From positions 1 through 13,948 of the forward strand of contig CAMYNC010000098.1 in assembly GCA_947259685.1 (NCBI GenBank): a DNA stretch of 13,948 bases, written 5' to 3'. The translations under genes and the position numbers were made by a program. The notes below the pieces were generated by a model, which worked only from the letters and a program-made list of their open reading frames with translations, made no database searches and was not told the origin of the DNA. The stretch is from an uncultured Desulfuromonadales bacterium. GTDB taxonomy: Bacteria; Desulfobacterota; Desulfuromonadia; Desulfuromonadales; Geopsychrobacteraceae. Below, one piece after another: positions 12,155 through 13,948 of this stretch (the stretch's first letter is position 1; each line of letters opens with the position of its first letter).

Positions 12155-13735
12155 ATGAGCGAATTGACGGCAGACGTACTGGGTCTTAACAGTGTAGGCA
12201 AGGTGTACCGCAACCTCAGTTATGAGGAGCTGTTTACCCATGAAACCGACAATGCCGAAGGCAAGGTTTCCGCTAACGGCACGATGATGGTCGATACCGG
12301 TAAATTTACCGGCCGTTCTCCGAAGGACAAATATTTTGTCCAGCAGTCACCCTCACAGGAGAACATCGCCTGGGGCAAAATCAACAAGCCGGTTTCGGCG
12401 GAAATTTTCGATGAGCTCTATGCCGAAGTCACCGACTACCTGTCCGGAAAAGACATCTACGTGCTGGATGGCTACTGTGGCGCCAATGAAAACACCCGCA
12501 AGAGCGTTCGCTTTATCACCGAGATCGCCTGGCAATCCCACTTCGTCAAGAATATGTTCATCCGCCCGGATGAGTCCGCTCTGCCGAACTTCAAGCCCGG
12601 CTTCCGAATTTACAATGCTGCCGGCCTGACCAATAAAAATTGGGAGAAGCATGGCCTGAATTCAGAAGTCTTCTGCATCTTCAACGTCGAAAAGAATATC
12701 GCCATCATCGGCGGTACCTGGTACGGCGGAGAGATGAAGAAGGGCATCTTCACCATGATGAACTACTGGCTGCCGCTGGAGAATATCCTCTCCATGCACT
12801 GCAGCGCCAACGTCGGTAAAGGGGGCGATGTCTGCCTGTTCTTCGGCCTCTCCGGGACCGGTAAGACCACCCTGTCGACCGATGCTTCCCGCAAGCTGAT
12901 CGGTGACGATGAGCACGGCTGGGACAAAGACGGCATCTTCAACTTCGAAGGTGGTTGCTACGCAAAGTGTATAGACCTCTCCCAAGACAGCGAGCCGGAG
13001 ATTTTCGGTGCCATCAAGCGCAACGCCCTGCTGGAAAACCTGGTTGCCGATGATGCCGGTAATCTCGATTTTGCTGACAAATCCAAGACCGAAAACACCC
13101 GGGTTTCCTACCCGATTGAACATATTGACAACCATGAGCCAAGCCTTAAGGCTGGTCATCCGCAGAACATCATCTTTCTCACCTGCGATGCTTTCGGCGT
13201 CTTGCCGCCGGTTTCCAAGCTGACCAAAGAGCAGGCGATGTACTACTTCCTCTCCGGTTACACCGCCAAGGTGGCCGGTACTGAGCGTGGCGTCACCGAG
13301 CCGCAGGCGACCTTCTCGGCCTGCTTCGGCGAGGCCTTTTTACCGCTGCACCCGACCGCTTACGGCAAACTGCTCGGCGAAAAGATGCAGCAGTACAACG
13401 TCAACGCCTACCTGGTCAACACCGGCTGGGTCGGTGGCGGTTACGGGGTTGGCAAGCGGATGAGCATCAAAGCGACCCGCGCCTGCATCAACGCCATTCT
13501 CGATGGCAGCATCAACAATGTCGAATTCCAGAAGACCCAGTTCTTCAAGCTGAATATTCCGAAAGAGCTGCCTGGGGTTGATAGCAAGCTGCTCAACCCG
13601 CGCAATGCTTGGGCGGATACCGCAGCTTTCGATGCCACTGCCCAGAAACTGGCCGGCATGTTCACTGAAAACTTCAAAAAATACATCACCGACAACGATG
13701 ATTTCGACTTTACCAAGGCGGGTCCGCAACTCTAG
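12155..13735 (+). CDS. pckA: ATP-dependent phosphoenolpyruvate carboxykinase
   Basis: The 526-residue protein has the full set of PEPCK (ATP) motifs. These are [10 protein letters not shown] (51-60) near the start, the signature [15 protein letters not shown] (186-200) with metal/substrate lysines K195/K196, H215, the P-loop [11 protein letters not shown] (231-241), and DDEHGW (251-256). It interconverts oxaloacetate plus ATP with PEP, CO2 and ADP in the cytoplasm and is the usual first step of gluconeogenesis. In acetate- or organic-acid-using bacteria this links the TCA cycle to sugar synthesis. GGGAGG lies 7 bases upstream of ATG 12155. Length is normal for the family. It stands alone between its own promoter and a strong terminator. 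Confidence 0.98.
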   Translation: MSELTADVLGLNSVGKVYRNLSYEELFTHETDNAEGKVSANGTMMVDTGKFTGRSPKDKYFVQQSPSQENIAWGKINKPVSAEIFDELYAEVTDYLSGKDIYVLDGYCGANENTRKSVRFITEIAWQSHFVKNMFIRPDESALPNFKPGFRIYNAAGLTNKNWEKHGLNSEVFCIFNVEKNIAIIGGTWYGGEMKKGIFTMMNYWLPLENILSMHCSANVGKGGDVCLFFGLSGTGKTTLSTDASRKLIGDDEHGWDKDGIFNFEGGCYAKCIDLSQDSEPEIFGAIKRNALLENLVADDAGNLDFADKSKTENTRVSYPIEHIDNHEPSLKAGHPQNIIFLTCDAFGVLPPVSKLTKEQAMYYFLSGYTAKVAGTERGVTEPQATFSACFGEAFLPLHPTAYGKLLGEKMQQYNVNAYLVNTGWVGGGYGVGKRMSIKATRACINAILDGSINNVEFQKTQFFKLNIPKELPGVDSKLLNPRNAWADTAAFDATAQKLAGMFTENFKKYITDNDDFDFTKAGPQL

Positions 13736-13757
13736 GATCAATCACAGATGAGTCACT

Positions 13758-13791
13758 AAGGCGACCAGCAGCAGCTGGTCGCCTTTTTTTT
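13758..13791 (+). terminator. Strong rho-independent terminator after pckA
   Basis: AAGGCGACCAGC (13758-13769) and GCTGGTCGCCTT (13774-13785) form a perfect 12-bp stem with the loop AGCA, running into eight T residues (13784-13791). It starts 22 bases after the pckA stop. Confidence 0.92.
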
Positions 13792-13948
13792 GTGGCTGTG
13801 CTTGACTTATTATGAAGGAATAATAATAATTAACGTTTAAAGTGCGGGTCAGCATTGTCCGGTTAGAACTTTGCATGGTTCTTTGAAATAAAAAAATAGT
13901 TGAAAAATCAGCCAGATGCTGGATTTCTAGCTTGACATTGAGTAGAGA
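13792..13948. other. Right-edge intergenic sequence, promoter fragments
   Basis: No gene is visible. The stretch is A/T-rich. TTGACT (13802-13807) is followed by TAATAATAAT, a weak promoter candidate. A perfect TTGACA (13932-13937) lies 11 bases from the edge, so the downstream gene's promoter is probably cut by the window. CCAG/CTGG (13913-13922) forms a small hairpin. Confidence 0.35.

Overview
The window looks like chromosomal DNA from a deltaproteobacterium of the Desulfuromonas/Geobacter/Pelobacter type. This is an inference from gene content: a membrane-bound [NiFe]-hydrogenase operon in the order small subunit, large subunit, cytochrome b, maturation protease; ATP-dependent PEP carboxykinase; an RCK-type potassium channel; and a c-type cytochrome lipoprotein. 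No rRNA or tRNA is present to confirm it.

The left part (1-3260) is accessory. It holds the tail of an unrecognised gene (3-197), a dead REP-associated tyrosine transposase (314-670) bracketed by four copies of a ~20-nt GGGACAGGC-type motif, a VapBC-like toxin-antitoxin pair (817-1466), and a minus-strand set: a Fic protein (3161-2112), a ribbon-helix-helix protein (1924-1643) and a 59-residue coiled-coil protein (1642-1463). The last gene shares stop-codon bases with the convergent vapC-like toxin. Each module has its own repeat or palindrome at its promoter, which suggests autoregulated, self-contained cassettes.

The middle part (3420-7099) is ordinary chromosome. A minus-strand pair encodes a two-TM potassium channel with an RCK domain and a TIM-barrel sugar isomerase/endonuclease-IV-like protein. 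Divergent from the channel is a GntR/FCD regulator that starts at TTG under a promoter packed with GTATAC inverted repeats. A minus-strand NAD(P)-binding epimerase-like protein shares a bidirectional terminator with the regulator.

The right part (7397-11391) is a tight four-gene hydrogenase operon. A Tat-exported FeS small subunit and a nickel large subunit would work at the outer face of the cytoplasmic membrane. A four-helix cytochrome b would pass electrons to or from quinone, and an HyaD/HybD-type protease would trim the large subunit. The small subunit has Asp where a proximal-cluster Cys normally lies (C-T-G-D instead of C-T-G-C). After a terminator come a mono-heme cytochrome c lipoprotein (11462-11878) and pckA (12155-13735), which has its own good promoter, a 5' leader and a strong terminator.

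Points most worth following: the Asp-substituted proximal cluster motif; GTATAC boxes shared by the GntR promoter and the hydrogenase/epimerase intergenic region; the RHH plus 59-residue coiled-coil pair; the paired repeats around the broken transposase; and the TVGYR potassium filter. I did not find a clearly new multi-gene system. The RHH/coiled-coil pair beside VapBC and Fic is the nearest candidate.
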